A stretch of 64,000 bases of DNA, from NCBI RefSeq assembly GCF_008632075.1, contig NZ_VWVM01000009.1:110525-174524 (forward strand), given 5' to 3'. The notes below the pieces were generated by a model that was not told the DNA's origin, searched no databases, and worked only from the letters and a program-made list of their open reading frames with translations. Below are positions 27,928-38,441 of this stretch, piece after piece (within the stretch, counting starts at the first letter, position 1; every line of letters starts with the position of its first letter). The position numbers and the translations under genes were made by a program. The stretch comes from Candidatus Pantoea gossypiicola (GTDB lineage Bacteria > Pseudomonadota > Gammaproteobacteria > Enterobacterales > Enterobacteriaceae).

Positions 27928-30534
27928 TCAGTTACAACGGGCCTTCAGATAAACAATATCCTGCTGCGTTTTTGTTTGTGGCAGTTGATATGGAATTCTG
28001 CAGCGACTGTTTGCCGATGTCCCCCACACCGCTTCCAGCATTCCTGAGGGTTGCAGCCCGGAAAGATAAACCTGTCCGCTATCCCCCACGATTCCGGTGC
28101 TCTCTTCATCACCCTCCTGCATCACCACAACAGTGGTTCCGAACGGTAACGGCTTGCCATTATTCGTCAGGGTAATCAGGGCGCGCTGACCGATGTGGGT
28201 TTTAAACTCCGCCCTCACTAATGCACCCGCGGTCGGCACCACTGAAACCACTGAGTTATCAATCTCGCTATCCGCTGCAAGAGAATTTACGTCCAGACTG
28301 ATACGATTAAGGCGATAGTTAGTGACATAAGGCACCACGGTGTAGCCGCGCCAGTCGGTTCGCACACCGGTTTTATTCTGAATGGCCGCATCTTTAACGC
28401 CCGGCGCTTTCACCAGAACGTTGGTTTTACCTAAAGGTTGAGAAAGTGTCAGACCATCCTGATGGAGCACCATACCGCCCTGCACACCGTAGTTCACACG
28501 GTGAGTATCCTGGCTGGAGCTATATCCCGCATTAACCTGTCCATAGCGACCGTAGTAATCAAGATTGAGACTACCGGTACTGCCATTGCCACGGTTAACA
28601 GTGCCCATCTGCATGTTATATGACAGGTTTTTATCAGCCAGCATGGTGCCGTATAACCCAGCCGTATTCGTCATATTCCCTTCTCCATCATTATAAAGAC
28701 CGTACGTAGCCTTCATTGAGTCGAGGTTACTGTTGCTGGCTCGGTTTCCTGATAACCACTTGCCTATAGGCAATGAAACAGAGAAGTTAAAGACGCGATC
28801 GGCTTCGCTGCTCCAGGTATTTTTGTTATAGCTGTAATTCAGGTTATAGCTGACGTCTTTTACCATGCCGGTAAAACCAAGCTGCAGCAGACGCGTCTTG
28901 CCGTCCGTATTCCAGTAGCTTTGATCGCTACCGCTGGCATAGACTGAATAGTTACGCCCCAACTGTTGAGTCAGCGAAAGCTGAACACGGCTACGTTTAT
29001 TATTATAAAGGTTGTAATAGCCGGAATAGTCGAGATTGCCATCACTGTCGTGTGTCACGCCGCCTGACATATTTTCGCGCGTGGTTTCCGCCAGCGTATA
29101 AAAACCGCGGGTTGAATAACGATAGCCTAATAGTTCAAAGCGAGTGCCTAGTTCATTTAGCGATTTAGCATAGAGAAAACGGAAAGACTGCCCGCTATGA
29201 CGAGTGCCATCGGCAATCTTACTATTAGCCTGCGTCGCATCTATCGAAATTGCACCAAGAAAGCCAAGGTTTTTACCTGCACCGGCTGTGAAAGCAAGAT
29301 AACGCTCTGCAACCTGACTGCCACCATAAAGTGTTATCCCGTTTCGCCACCCCCAGAGTAGTGACGCCTGAGTCATATATGGCTCTGACTGATTTCCATC
29401 CGTACTCCGGAAACGTCCGGCCATGATGGAATAATTCAGATGCCCTTCACGCTGAAGTTTTGGCACTGAAGCAAAAGGCACTGTATAAGTGCGAACGTTG
29501 CCATTTTTCTCTTTTACAGTGACCTCGATATCGCCGCTGGAGCCGGTAGGATAGAGATCGTTAATCTCAAACGGACCGGAAGGCACGTAAGACTGATAAA
29601 TAACGTTGCCGTTCTGCCTGAGTGTAACCTGCGAATCGCCATTAGCAATGCCGCGAATGACAGGCGCAAAACCGCGCAAGCTGTCAGGCTGCATTGACTC
29701 ATCAGTGGCAAGTGTGATCCCTCGAACGCTAACAGAGTCAAAAATTTCGGATGAGGTATAAGTATCACCGACTGTCAGTTGAGAATCCCACGGAATGATG
29801 GCGCGCTGCAGATAAGTCTGCATATGGTTCCAGTCTCGCGTCGCATCTCCATAACGGGATTTTGAGTAGGTAAAACTGGACTGATCGTACAGACGCCATG
29901 ATCCGACGTTAAGACCACTATTCAGACGTAAAAAATAGCTGTCATTTTTAGTGTCATCACCACGGGAATTGGAACCAGTGAATGCGTAACTTAACAGTGC
30001 GGCAGGGATACCCTCATCCCACTGGGAAGGAGGAATATATCCGCGCGCATTACGGTTCATCATCGCCTGAGGTATTTTCAGATCGAGTCGTAAATGCTCC
30101 ACATCAAAATCGGCACTGGACTCAGGAATATATCGTGCAATATCGACGCATTTTGCATGACGTTCAACTTCATTTTTAATCAGTTTTTCCAGTGATTCGA
30201 TATTTATATTGAAGTCACGCAGCTTTTCCATATTCAGACAAGGACTAAGTTCAGAAGGTGCATTAGTGCGTTCTTTTTCAAAAAAATTAATATTTCGTGC
30301 ACCAACAGCCGTTCCATTGACATAAACATCAACATGGTAACTGCCAGGCGCGGCGCTTAGGCCTTTATTGAAACGCGCTAAATCGGCAACATCTTCCGGG
30401 TTATCTGATAAAAAAGAGGGATCAAAGTTATATTCTCCCGCAGAGCCTACCCCTGAGTAACAGGATAAAAAAACCAGAACAGCGATTCTTTTTATTTTTG
30501 ATTTTGTTAACTTTCGAAAATCGTAAAAGTGCAC
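27928..30534 (-). CDS. Fimbrial outer-membrane usher
   Basis: A FimD/PapC-type usher of about 868 residues, which forms the outer-membrane pore that polymerises pilus subunits. I chose the GTG at 30534 because AGGGGG lies 6 bp upstream. The longer frame from a TTG at 30561 lacks this. A signal peptide (KRIAVLVFLSCYSGVGSAG) is followed by the N-terminal substrate-binding domain (YNFDPSFLS), the beta-barrel with plug, and C-terminal domains with the conserved Cys pair (NSRCRIPYQLP and LKARCN). It lies 34 bp after the chaperone gene. Confidence 0.93.
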   Translation of the reverse strand: MHFYDFRKLTKSKIKRIAVLVFLSCYSGVGSAGEYNFDPSFLSDNPEDVADLARFNKGLSAAPGSYHVDVYVNGTAVGARNINFFEKERTNAPSELSPCLNMEKLRDFNINIESLEKLIKNEVERHAKCVDIARYIPESSADFDVEHLRLDLKIPQAMMNRNARGYIPPSQWDEGIPAALLSYAFTGSNSRGDDTKNDSYFLRLNSGLNVGSWRLYDQSSFTYSKSRYGDATRDWNHMQTYLQRAIIPWDSQLTVGDTYTSSEIFDSVSVRGITLATDESMQPDSLRGFAPVIRGIANGDSQVTLRQNGNVIYQSYVPSGPFEINDLYPTGSSGDIEVTVKEKNGNVRTYTVPFASVPKLQREGHLNYSIMAGRFRSTDGNQSEPYMTQASLLWGWRNGITLYGGSQVAERYLAFTAGAGKNLGFLGAISIDATQANSKIADGTRHSGQSFRFLYAKSLNELGTRFELLGYRYSTRGFYTLAETTRENMSGGVTHDSDGNLDYSGYYNLYNNKRSRVQLSLTQQLGRNYSVYASGSDQSYWNTDGKTRLLQLGFTGMVKDVSYNLNYSYNKNTWSSEADRVFNFSVSLPIGKWLSGNRASNSNLDSMKATYGLYNDGEGNMTNTAGLYGTMLADKNLSYNMQMGTVNRGNGSTGSLNLDYYGRYGQVNAGYSSSQDTHRVNYGVQGGMVLHQDGLTLSQPLGKTNVLVKAPGVKDAAIQNKTGVRTDWRGYTVVPYVTNYRLNRISLDVNSLAADSEIDNSVVSVVPTAGALVRAEFKTHIGQRALITLTNNGKPLPFGTTVVVMQEGDEESTGIVGDSGQVYLSGLQPSGMLEAVWGTSANSRCRIPYQLPQTKTQQDIVYLKARCN

Positions 30535-30568
30535 AATTGCCCCCTGGCCATTCCATGCCAAACGAAAA

Positions 30569-31273
30569 TTAATTTATATTAGCAGAGCGTACTGGCATGG
30601 TAGCACCATAATCATTAATCGCCTGAAAGCTGATTGTATTACTACCATGTAAATCAACATTTAGCGGCTCCGACGATTTGGGGGCTATCATCTGCGCAAA
30701 CTTCTTATCGCCTGATTTAATATTGACAAGGTTAACATAGTAAGGCGTAGGGTTTTTTACTATCAGCACGTTACCGACACGAGAAAACGTCAGTTCTTTA
30801 TAAGCAGTCATAGGATCACCCTGAAGGTTAACAGGCCGATAAAAAAGCTTAATCCTCGACTGTATTGCTAGCTGCAATGCATTTTTCTGCTCGCTGTCAG
30901 TATCCTTTTGACGTGATGGAATGGCCTTGACATTCAACCAGTACACGGTTTCACGGTCAGTAGCGAGATATTTATTTACTGACATAATCCTCAATATATT
31001 TTCTCTTTTCTGCTTAATCAGGAAAAGAGGAGGCGTCACTAAAAAGTCACTGGTAACTTTACCCTCCTTGTCTTCTACCCAGGACTTGATTAAAAATACA
31101 TTTTTATCATCTGTATTATTGATGGAAAGTGAAGCCTGTTTATTTTGAGATGAAAAAATCAGGCGTGTTGCTCCCAGCCCTACACCACCAGCCTGAGCGA
31201 CAGAAAAGCAAACAGATAGCACCAGACTCAGCAATGTTATAAATATTTTATAGTTTTTAGACAAACTAAGCAT
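30569..31273 (-). CDS. Periplasmic fimbrial chaperone
   Basis: A 234-residue PapD-like chaperone that folds pilins by donor-strand complementation. After a signal peptide ending SVAQA, the G1 and A1 strands carry the two invariant basic residues (Arg in LGATRLIF and Lys in YWLNVKAIPS). The motif VEDKEGKVTSDFLVTPPLF is typical of the family. It is the second gene of the operon, 140 bp after the major pilin, with a terminator-like hairpin in that gap. Confidence 0.93.
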   Translation of the reverse strand: MLSLSKNYKIFITLLSLVLSVCFSVAQAGGVGLGATRLIFSSQNKQASLSINNTDDKNVFLIKSWVEDKEGKVTSDFLVTPPLFLIKQKRENILRIMSVNKYLATDRETVYWLNVKAIPSRQKDTDSEQKNALQLAIQSRIKLFYRPVNLQGDPMTAYKELTFSRVGNVLIVKNPTPYYVNLVNIKSGDKKFAQMIAPKSSEPLNVDLHGSNTISFQAINDYGATMPVRSANIN

Positions 31274-31372
31274 GTTAGCTCCCTGACATAATTAGCGTAA
31301 AACGACCGTTGGGTTTTGATATTTTTATTTTTTCCAAGTATGAAAATCCCTGAAAATAAAATCTTTACTCAG

Positions 31373-31401
31373 AAAAAAAGCCCGGAGTGCCCCCCGGACT
31401 T
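31373..31401 (-). terminator. Attenuator-like hairpin between major pilin and chaperone genes
   Basis: On the minus strand, an 8-bp stem (31394-31401 with 31378-31385, one G-U pair) is followed by a run of Ts (31380-31373). It begins just after the pilin stop codon. In fimbrial operons such partial terminators keep the major pilin in large excess over the assembly proteins, and the same role is likely here. Confidence 0.75.
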
Positions 31402-31413
31402 TTAAGTGATAAA

Positions 31414-31968
31414 TTAGTTGTAAACCATATTGAAGGTAGCAGTAGCGTCACCGTTACCTGCTGTAATGGTATCAGCCACACCCACATATACTGCGTTGAA
31501 GCTCAGGGTGTTCGAACCATCAACCAGAGTTTGCGCGGTAGTCGTTGTTGCAGGTGTATTCAGCGTCACAACCTTGCTAGCCTGATCATACATGCGGATA
31601 CCCACACCTGAAGCAGCATCAGTACCTTCACCCGCCTGCAGAGCATTGGTGTAACCACTTGCTGCTGTACCGGTGAAATAAGTCGCCGCAGTTGTACTTA
31701 CAGTGGTATCACAGTTTTCCAGTCCAATAGTGAACGGAATGCGGGTAGACGCTTCAGTATCTTTCTTCAAATCAGCTACACGCACCTGACCCATCTGTAC
31801 AGTTTGTTTAGTCGAGTTAGCATCAACTGCACAGGCAGCGTTAACAACGTCACCTTCAAATTTTATTGTACCACCTACAACAGTAGTAGTGGCAGCCTGT
31901 GCCATAGAAGCAGACAGTACCAGACCGAGACCCATAGCAGTTACAATAGCTTTTAAATTGAAGTTCAT
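31414..31968 (-). CDS. Major fimbrial pilin, type 1 family
   Basis: A 184-residue FimA-like subunit. The signal peptide (MNFNLKAIVTAMGLGLVLSASMAQA) is followed by the conserved disulfide Cys residues (NAACAVDANS and LENCDTTV). The C-terminal strand is ATFNMVYN with the penultimate Tyr. AAGGAT lies 7-12 bp upstream of the ATG. It is the first gene of the operon pilin-chaperone-usher-adhesin-minor pilin, and the attenuator behind it fits a main shaft subunit. Confidence 0.93.
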   Translation of the reverse strand: MNFNLKAIVTAMGLGLVLSASMAQAATTTVVGGTIKFEGDVVNAACAVDANSTKQTVQMGQVRVADLKKDTEASTRIPFTIGLENCDTTVSTTAATYFTGTAASGYTNALQAGEGTDAASGVGIRMYDQASKVVTLNTPATTTTAQTLVDGSNTLSFNAVYVGVADTITAGNGDATATFNMVYN

Positions 31969-32718
31969 TTACATCATCCTTAAATTAAATTGACTACACG
32001 TGTTGTATAAATGTTTACCTAACCCATTCTGTTATCGGACTAAGGAAAAACATTTATCTTTATTGAAAAAACCCAGAAGCGTTACCAGCACGCTCTGACC
32101 GCGCTATTTATACAACCAAATAAAAAAATGAAAAGCAGAGAACTTATAGGAAAAATCCAAATCGGCATAAGAAGGAATGCCAGCCCCAGTATCAAATGAT
32201 AACAAAACTAAAAAAAGAATAGATAATTCATTTGAGTGCGCAGTAAAGATGCGTAACACACCTGCTGACATTTTTAAGAATTTTCACTCAGGGAGATATG
32301 TGTCTTAGTTTATTGAATGTGCAATTAAAAAAACAACGCTATTCCTTAATCGAATTTCACTCTTGCTGGCATTCAGTCGTTGACCGGATCATTAGCCCTA
32401 GTGTTTAAATAAAAAAGAACAAGCGTTGTCAAACCACAATGAATATGAAAAAATTCAGATGTCCAGTTGTTAAACCGGATTGCAAACCAACTATTCTGTT
32501 TTTTGATAAAAGAATGAAATCAGAACACAACAGTGGGCATTTTAGTCGCTTTTATCTACGACAAACGCATCACCAGGCGGGGATTAGGCAACAGAGGAGA
32601 AAGGATGAGTATGATGCACTATGGGGATTACAGCTCAGCCTTTGGGTTATTAACAATCGCAGCTTGTTATGTTAGTGCCAGGGCTGAGCAAAAATCTGAT
32701 TAAAATAAAACCCTACAA
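31969..32718. other. AT-rich gene-free stretch upstream of the fimbrial operon
   Basis: About 750 bp with very low GC compared with the flanking genes. It must hold the fimbrial promoter. An 11-bp perfect inverted repeat (32002-32012 with 32106-32116) flanks 93 bp starting about 34 bp upstream of the pilin ATG. This could be an operator pair or the ends of a small invertible segment. A 78-codon frame at 32439-32675 has no ribosome-binding site and no recognisable features. AT-richness of this kind is typical of H-NS-bound, horizontally acquired DNA. Confidence 0.6.
32002..32116. repeat. 11-bp inverted repeat pair in the fimbrial promoter region
   Basis: GTTGTATAAAT at 32002-32012 and its exact reverse complement ATTTATACAAC at 32106-32116 enclose 93 bp immediately upstream of the major pilin gene. 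Both arms contain TATA-like sequence that could serve as a -10 element. Confidence 0.6.
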
Positions 32719-33297
32719 TTAATGATAAAAATAGTTAATCATTTTGTAAAATTCTATTTTATTTCTACATTTCCATTTTGACATTATCTTTCGCTTAAGA
32801 TAACTGATGTTTTTACTATTGCACTGAAAATAAATGGCAATTTTTTTACTAGGTATGCCATTGTAAAGCATATAGCAATAACGTCTCTCTTTAGTGGTAA
32901 GAAACAAGGAGCGCATTGTATAGTCATCTTTAACTGATTTAACTGATTTAACTGATTTAACTGATTTAACTGATTTAACTGATTTAACTGATTCATTTAA
33001 CAGAATGGCGTCATTTATTATTGCAGAATAGGAAAGCAAGCTCATTTTGCTGGACACAACCTCTATCGTGTCCATACCAGAAAAAGTTTTTAATACCTCA
33101 TACATGTCATCGGGAACTATGGCGACGCTCTTTTTTTTACTGCGCTTATAATTTGCATCAATCCTCATCAATTCCAGCAGTGTCACACGTTTTATCGTAA
33201 TAGTAATGGCTCTGCCAGTCAGCATACTATTCGCCAGCGCCTGCGCACCGAATAAAAGCATCTCGTCGTCACCAAGAATGAACCAGTCGTAGCTCAT
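32719..33297 (-). CDS. LuxR-type regulator with a tandem-repeat linker
   Basis: A 192-residue protein, not assigned to a named family. I start it at the ATG at 33297 (MSYDWFILGDDE), with AGGGGT upstream; a frame extended to 33321 adds eight residues without a better site. Residues 1-100 resemble a degenerate response-regulator or RcsA-like input domain. Residues 103-123 are seven copies of Ser-Val-Lys encoded by a 9-bp tandem repeat. Residues about 133-190 form a LuxR-type helix-turn-helix (LTTKERRYCYMLYNGIPSKK, then IAIYFQCNSKNISYLKRKIM). Its codon use is very AT-rich, like the surrounding DNA. It lies 750 bp upstream of the fimbrial operon on the same strand and is the obvious candidate regulator of it. 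Confidence 0.8.
   Translation of the reverse strand: MSYDWFILGDDEMLLFGAQALANSMLTGRAITITIKRVTLLELMRIDANYKRSKKKSVAIVPDDMYEVLKTFSGMDTIEVVSSKMSLLSYSAIINDAILLNESVKSVKSVKSVKSVKSVKSVKDDYTMRSLFLTTKERRYCYMLYNGIPSKKIAIYFQCNSKNISYLKRKIMSKWKCRNKIEFYKMINYFYH
32932..32994 (-). repeat. 9-bp tandem repeat, seven units, inside the LuxR-type gene
   Basis: Seven 9-bp units (AACTGATTT on the plus strand), six identical and the one at 32986-32994 with a final C, encode Ser-Val-Lys repeats. Because the unit is 9 bp, gain or loss of copies would lengthen or shorten the interdomain linker by three residues without breaking the frame. Confidence 0.95.
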
Positions 33298-33321
33298 TAT
33301 AATTACCCCTGTTAAATACAT

Positions 33322-33733
33322 GCTGCCATAAATAGAGAATAGCGTGAATTTTTATCGGGAAAATGATAATGAGATAAACAGACAGGGCTTAATCTTAACG
33401 TGCTTTAACATTTAAAACATGCAACCTAAAATTACAGATATTATTACTTTAACGATAAAAAAAAGCTCATCACTTAAATACCTTTATTTTTAATGATAAT
33501 TAACAACAGGTTACTGAAGCAGCTTCATGCAATTTTTCACATTCAATTGGTTCGAGAACTGTTTTTTTTAAAATTAATTATTAAATTACCATTTAAACAA
33601 TTCTATTTACCGGGCAAGTATTCCTTTCAAAAAGAACGAAACTTTGCTTATGAAGTCTTTTTTAGGATAACTGTTTGCTACTCAATCCCTTTAGTTACAT
33701 TGCCACGCGATATCGTATGGTCGTTACAGATAT
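33322..33733. other. AT-rich interval, no convincing gene
   Basis: About 410 bp of very AT-rich DNA between the LuxR-type gene and the lysS terminator. It should contain the promoter of the LuxR-type gene. An 80-codon frame on the plus strand (33493-33735) runs into the lysS terminator, has no clear ribosome-binding site and no known similarity, so I do not call it. Confidence 0.5.
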
Positions 33734-33783
33734 AAAAAAGCTGCACCCTAATCAGCCTGAAACAGACCTTTGAGGTGCAGCTT
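33734..33783 (-). terminator. Intrinsic terminator of lysS
   Basis: On the minus strand a perfect 10-bp stem (33774-33783 with 33738-33747, 26-nt loop) is followed by Ts over 33739-33734. It ends the xerD-dsbC-recJ-prfB-lysS direction of transcription. A microsatellite separates it from the lysS stop. Confidence 0.75.
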
Positions 33784-33806
33784 TATCCTGTGCTCAGGGC
33801 AGGATA

Positions 33807-35375
<1,569 letters not shown>

Positions 35376-35384
35376 GTCGGTTCC

Positions 35385-36483
35385 TTATAACCCTGCTTTT
35401 AAACTAGCTTCAATGAATCGATCCAGATCGCCGTCCAGCACCGCCTGGGTGTTACGCGTCTCTACGCCGGTGCGCAGATCTTTGATGCGTGCATCATCGA
35501 GAACGTAAGAACGGATCTGACTTCCCCAGCCGATATCGGACTTATTGTCCTCCAGCGCCTGTTTCTCAGCATTTTTCTTCTGCATCTCAAGCTCGTACAG
35601 CTTCGCCTTCATCTGCTTCATCGCCTGATCTTTGTTCTTGTGCTGAGAACGGTCATTCTGACACTGGGTGACGGTACCGGTTGGAATATGGGTAATACGC
35701 ACCGCTGATTCTGTCCGGTTAACGTGCTGACCGCCCGCACCTGACGCGCGATAGACGTCAATACGCAGATCGGCCGGGTTGATGTCGATATCAATATCGT
35801 CATCCACTTCCGGATAGATAAAGGCGGAACTGAACGAGGTGTGACGTCGGCCGCCGGAATCGAACGGGCTCTTACGCACCAGGCGATGAACGCCCGTTTC
35901 GGTGCGTAACCAGCCAAAGGCGTAGTCGCCTGATACGCGAATGGTCACAGATTTGATGCCCGCAACTTCACCTTCAGACTCTTCGATAATTTCGGTTTTG
36001 AAGCCTTTCGCTTCCGCCCAACGCAGATACATACGCATCAGCATGCTGGCCCAGTCCTGCGCTTCGGTGCCGCCCGAACCCGCCTGCAGGTCGATGTAGC
36101 AGTCGGCGCTGTCATATTCGCCAGAGAACATGCGGCGGAATTCCAGCTCGCCCAGCTTGCCCTCAAGGACATCCAGCTCAATAACGGCTTCGTTGAAGGT
36201 CTCTTCGTCTTCCGCTTCTACGGCCAGTTCAAGCAGACCCTGCACATCTTCCAGGCCCTGCGACATCTGATCCAGCGTCTGCACGATCGCTTCCAGCGAG
36301 GCGCGCTCTTTGCCCAGCGCCTGAGCACGCTCAGGTTCGTTCCAGACATCGGGCTGTTCCAGCTCGGCGTTTACTTCTTCGAGGCGTTCTTTCTTGGCAT
36401 CGTAGTCAAAGATACCCCCGAAGAACGTCGCTGCGCTCACTGAGGTCCTGAATACGGTTTTTGACCGGGTTGATTTCAAACAT
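35385..36483 (-). CDS. prfB: Peptide chain release factor RF2, with programmed +1 frameshift
   Basis: RF2 releases peptides at UGA and UAA. Translation starts at the ATG at 36483 ([18 protein letters not shown]). After 25 codons it meets an in-frame TGA at 36408-36406 inside GGGGGTATCTTTGAC, the classic autoregulatory site: an internal Shine-Dalgarno, CTT slippery codon and UGA-C context. A +1 shift gives a 365-residue protein, the E. coli length. The SPF specificity tripeptide (KSPFDSGG) and the catalytic GGQ ([13 protein letters not shown]) are present. The uninterrupted frame that runs on to 36533 is not the real N-terminus. Confidence 0.97.
36406..36420 (-). promoter_or_regulatory. RF2 autoregulatory frameshift site
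   Basis: The internal Shine-Dalgarno-like G-run, the CTT codon and the in-frame TGA (36408-36406) followed by C make up the programmed +1 frameshift signal. Low RF2 lets the ribosome pause at UGA and shift, restoring RF2 synthesis. Confidence 0.95.
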
Positions 36484-36701
36484 GGCTTTAGCGTCTTTCT
36501 TATGTTCGATGGGACAGGAAAATTAACGCACAAGTTTACCCGAAACTGGCGGCAGATTGTAGCGCTGAGACAGCGGGCGGATGCCGGGGTTGCGTGAGGC
36601 GTCGCATTTATGTGACATCCTCGCGCGCAGCAGCTTAACGCCGGAGATAATCAGACTGTCGCGCATCTGCCATGGCAGGCGATGCGCGCACCCTGTCTGA
36701 A

Positions 36702-38438
36702 TCAGTTGAGCGGCCAGATATGGTCGATGATCAGCTGCACCGAGCGATTACCGCGATACTCATTAATATCCAGCTTATAAGCCAGTTCGACCTGACGAAT
36801 ACTGCTGTCGGGCCAGAGCGTGGTATCGACATTAAAGGCGATACCGTCGATCAGCGGACCGCCATCCAGCGGCTCGACCATCACTTTCAGATGCCGCTCG
36901 CCCACCAGCCGCTGTTGCAGCAGCTTAAATTTGCCGTCAAACGCAGGTTCCGGGAAGGCCTGGCCCCAGGGACCCGCTTCGCGCAGCATCTCTGCGGTCT
37001 GCAGCGAAAACTCCTGCGGCTGTAACGCGCCATCAGACCAGATGATGCCCTGCAGGGCTTCGCCATCCAGCCACTCTCCGACCAGGTCGGCAAAGCGCTG
37101 ACGAAACTCCTCGTAGCGTGCGGTTTCCAGTGATAAACCGGCCGCCATGGCGTGACCACCGAACTTCAGCATCAGGCCGGGATTCAGCGTGTCCAGGCGC
37201 TCCAGCGCATCGCGCAGATGCAGACCGGCAATCGAGCGGCCCGAGCCTTTCAACGTGCCGTCGCCCGCGGGCGCAAAGGCAATGACCGGACGATGGAAAC
37301 GCTCTTTCAGACGAGAGGCGAGAATGCCCACCACGCCCTGATGCCATTCGGGATGATAGAAGGCCAGTCCCAGCGGCAGATCGCTCTGTTCACGCTCCAG
37401 CGCCTGACACAGCGCCAGCGCTTCACTCTGCATGCCCTGCTCTATCTCTTTGCGCGTCTGGTTCAGCGCATCCAGCTCACTGGCCAGCATGCGCGCCTGG
37501 CTAAGATCGTCGGTCATTAACAGCGCCACGCCCACCGACATATCGTCGAGGCGGCCTGCGGCGTTGAGCCGTGGCCCCAGCGCAAAGCCGAGATCGCTGG
37601 CCGCCAGTTGACGGGCATCGCGATTCGCAATTTCCAGCAGCGCCCGGATGCCTGGCCGACATTTTCCGGCCCGGATGCGGCTGAGCCCCTGCCACACCAG
37701 AATGCGGTTATTAACGTCGAGCGGCACCACATCAGCAACCGTGCCGAGCGCGACCAGATCCAGCATCTCTGCCAGATTCGGTTCAGTGCGGGTAGCGCCA
37801 AACCAGCCCTGGATACGCAGATGGGCGCGCAGCGCCAGCATCAGATAGAACGCAACGCCCACGCCCGCCAGCGCGCGTGAAGGAAAGTTGCAGTCCTGCA
37901 GATTGGGATTCACGATCGCCTCAGCGGCCGGCAGGGTTTCGCCCGGCAGGTGGTGGTCGGTAATCAGCACCGGAATACCGTGCTGATGCGCGCACTCTAC
38001 ACCGGCATGAGAGGAGATGCCGTTATCGACCGTCAGAATCATTGCGGCACCACGCGCGCGCGCCTGCTCAACCACTTCCGGACTGAGGCCATAACCATCT
38101 TCAAAGCGGTTAGGCACCAGATACTGCACGTTGCCGCCGCCCATGCTGCGCAGCGCCATGACCGTCAGTGCGGTACTGGTGGCACCATCGGCATCAAAGT
38201 CGCCCACTACCATAATGCGACGCCCATCCAGCAGCGCCTGATGCAGCAGTTCCACGGCGCTTTCAATCCCGCTTAAGGACTGATAGGGCAGCAGGTTTTT
38301 TGCACCGCGCTCCAGCTCCGCAGCGTCACATACGCCGCGTTGCAGATAAAGTCGTTTCAGCAGCGGCGGCAGCGTGGCCGGTAGCGCATCGTCAACCGTT
38401 ACCTCACGGCGACGGAGTTCTACATCCTGTTTTACCAC
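36702..38438 (-). CDS. recJ: Single-strand DNA 5'-3' exonuclease RecJ
   Basis: Degrades single-stranded DNA from the 5' end in RecF-pathway recombination, base excision and mismatch repair, where it acts after MutH incision. The 578-residue protein has the DHH-superfamily motifs MVVGDFDADGATST and LITDHHLPGE, then the DHHA1 domain with LKFGGHAMAAGLSLE. It starts 3 bp after the dsbC stop, with prfB about 220 bp further on. The order is the same as in E. coli. Confidence 0.97.
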   Translation of the reverse strand: MVKQDVELRRREVTVDDALPATLPPLLKRLYLQRGVCDAAELERGAKNLLPYQSLSGIESAVELLHQALLDGRRIMVVGDFDADGATSTALTVMALRSMGGGNVQYLVPNRFEDGYGLSPEVVEQARARGAAMILTVDNGISSHAGVECAHQHGIPVLITDHHLPGETLPAAEAIVNPNLQDCNFPSRALAGVGVAFYLMLALRAHLRIQGWFGATRTEPNLAEMLDLVALGTVADVVPLDVNNRILVWQGLSRIRAGKCRPGIRALLEIANRDARQLAASDLGFALGPRLNAAGRLDDMSVGVALLMTDDLSQARMLASELDALNQTRKEIEQGMQSEALALCQALEREQSDLPLGLAFYHPEWHQGVVGILASRLKERFHRPVIAFAPAGDGTLKGSGRSIAGLHLRDALERLDTLNPGLMLKFGGHAMAAGLSLETARYEEFRQRFADLVGEWLDGEALQGIIWSDGALQPQEFSLQTAEMLREAGPWGQAFPEPAFDGKFKLLQQRLVGERHLKVMVEPLDGGPLIDGIAFNVDTTLWPDSSIRQVELAYKLDINEYRGNRSVQLIIDHIWPLN

Positions 38439-38441
38439 CGA

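Noticed and set aside
32439..32675. 78-codon frame in the fimbrial upstream region
   Set aside because: No ribosome-binding site, no recognisable similarity, and located in a very AT-rich regulatory stretch.
32784..32996. 70-codon minus-strand frame with Asn-Gln-Leu repeats
   Set aside because: It is the other reading frame of the 9-bp repeat within the LuxR-type gene.
33493..33735. 80-codon plus-strand frame ahead of the lysS terminator
   Set aside because: No ribosome-binding site and it ends inside the lysS terminator region; AT-rich DNA gives such frames by chance.
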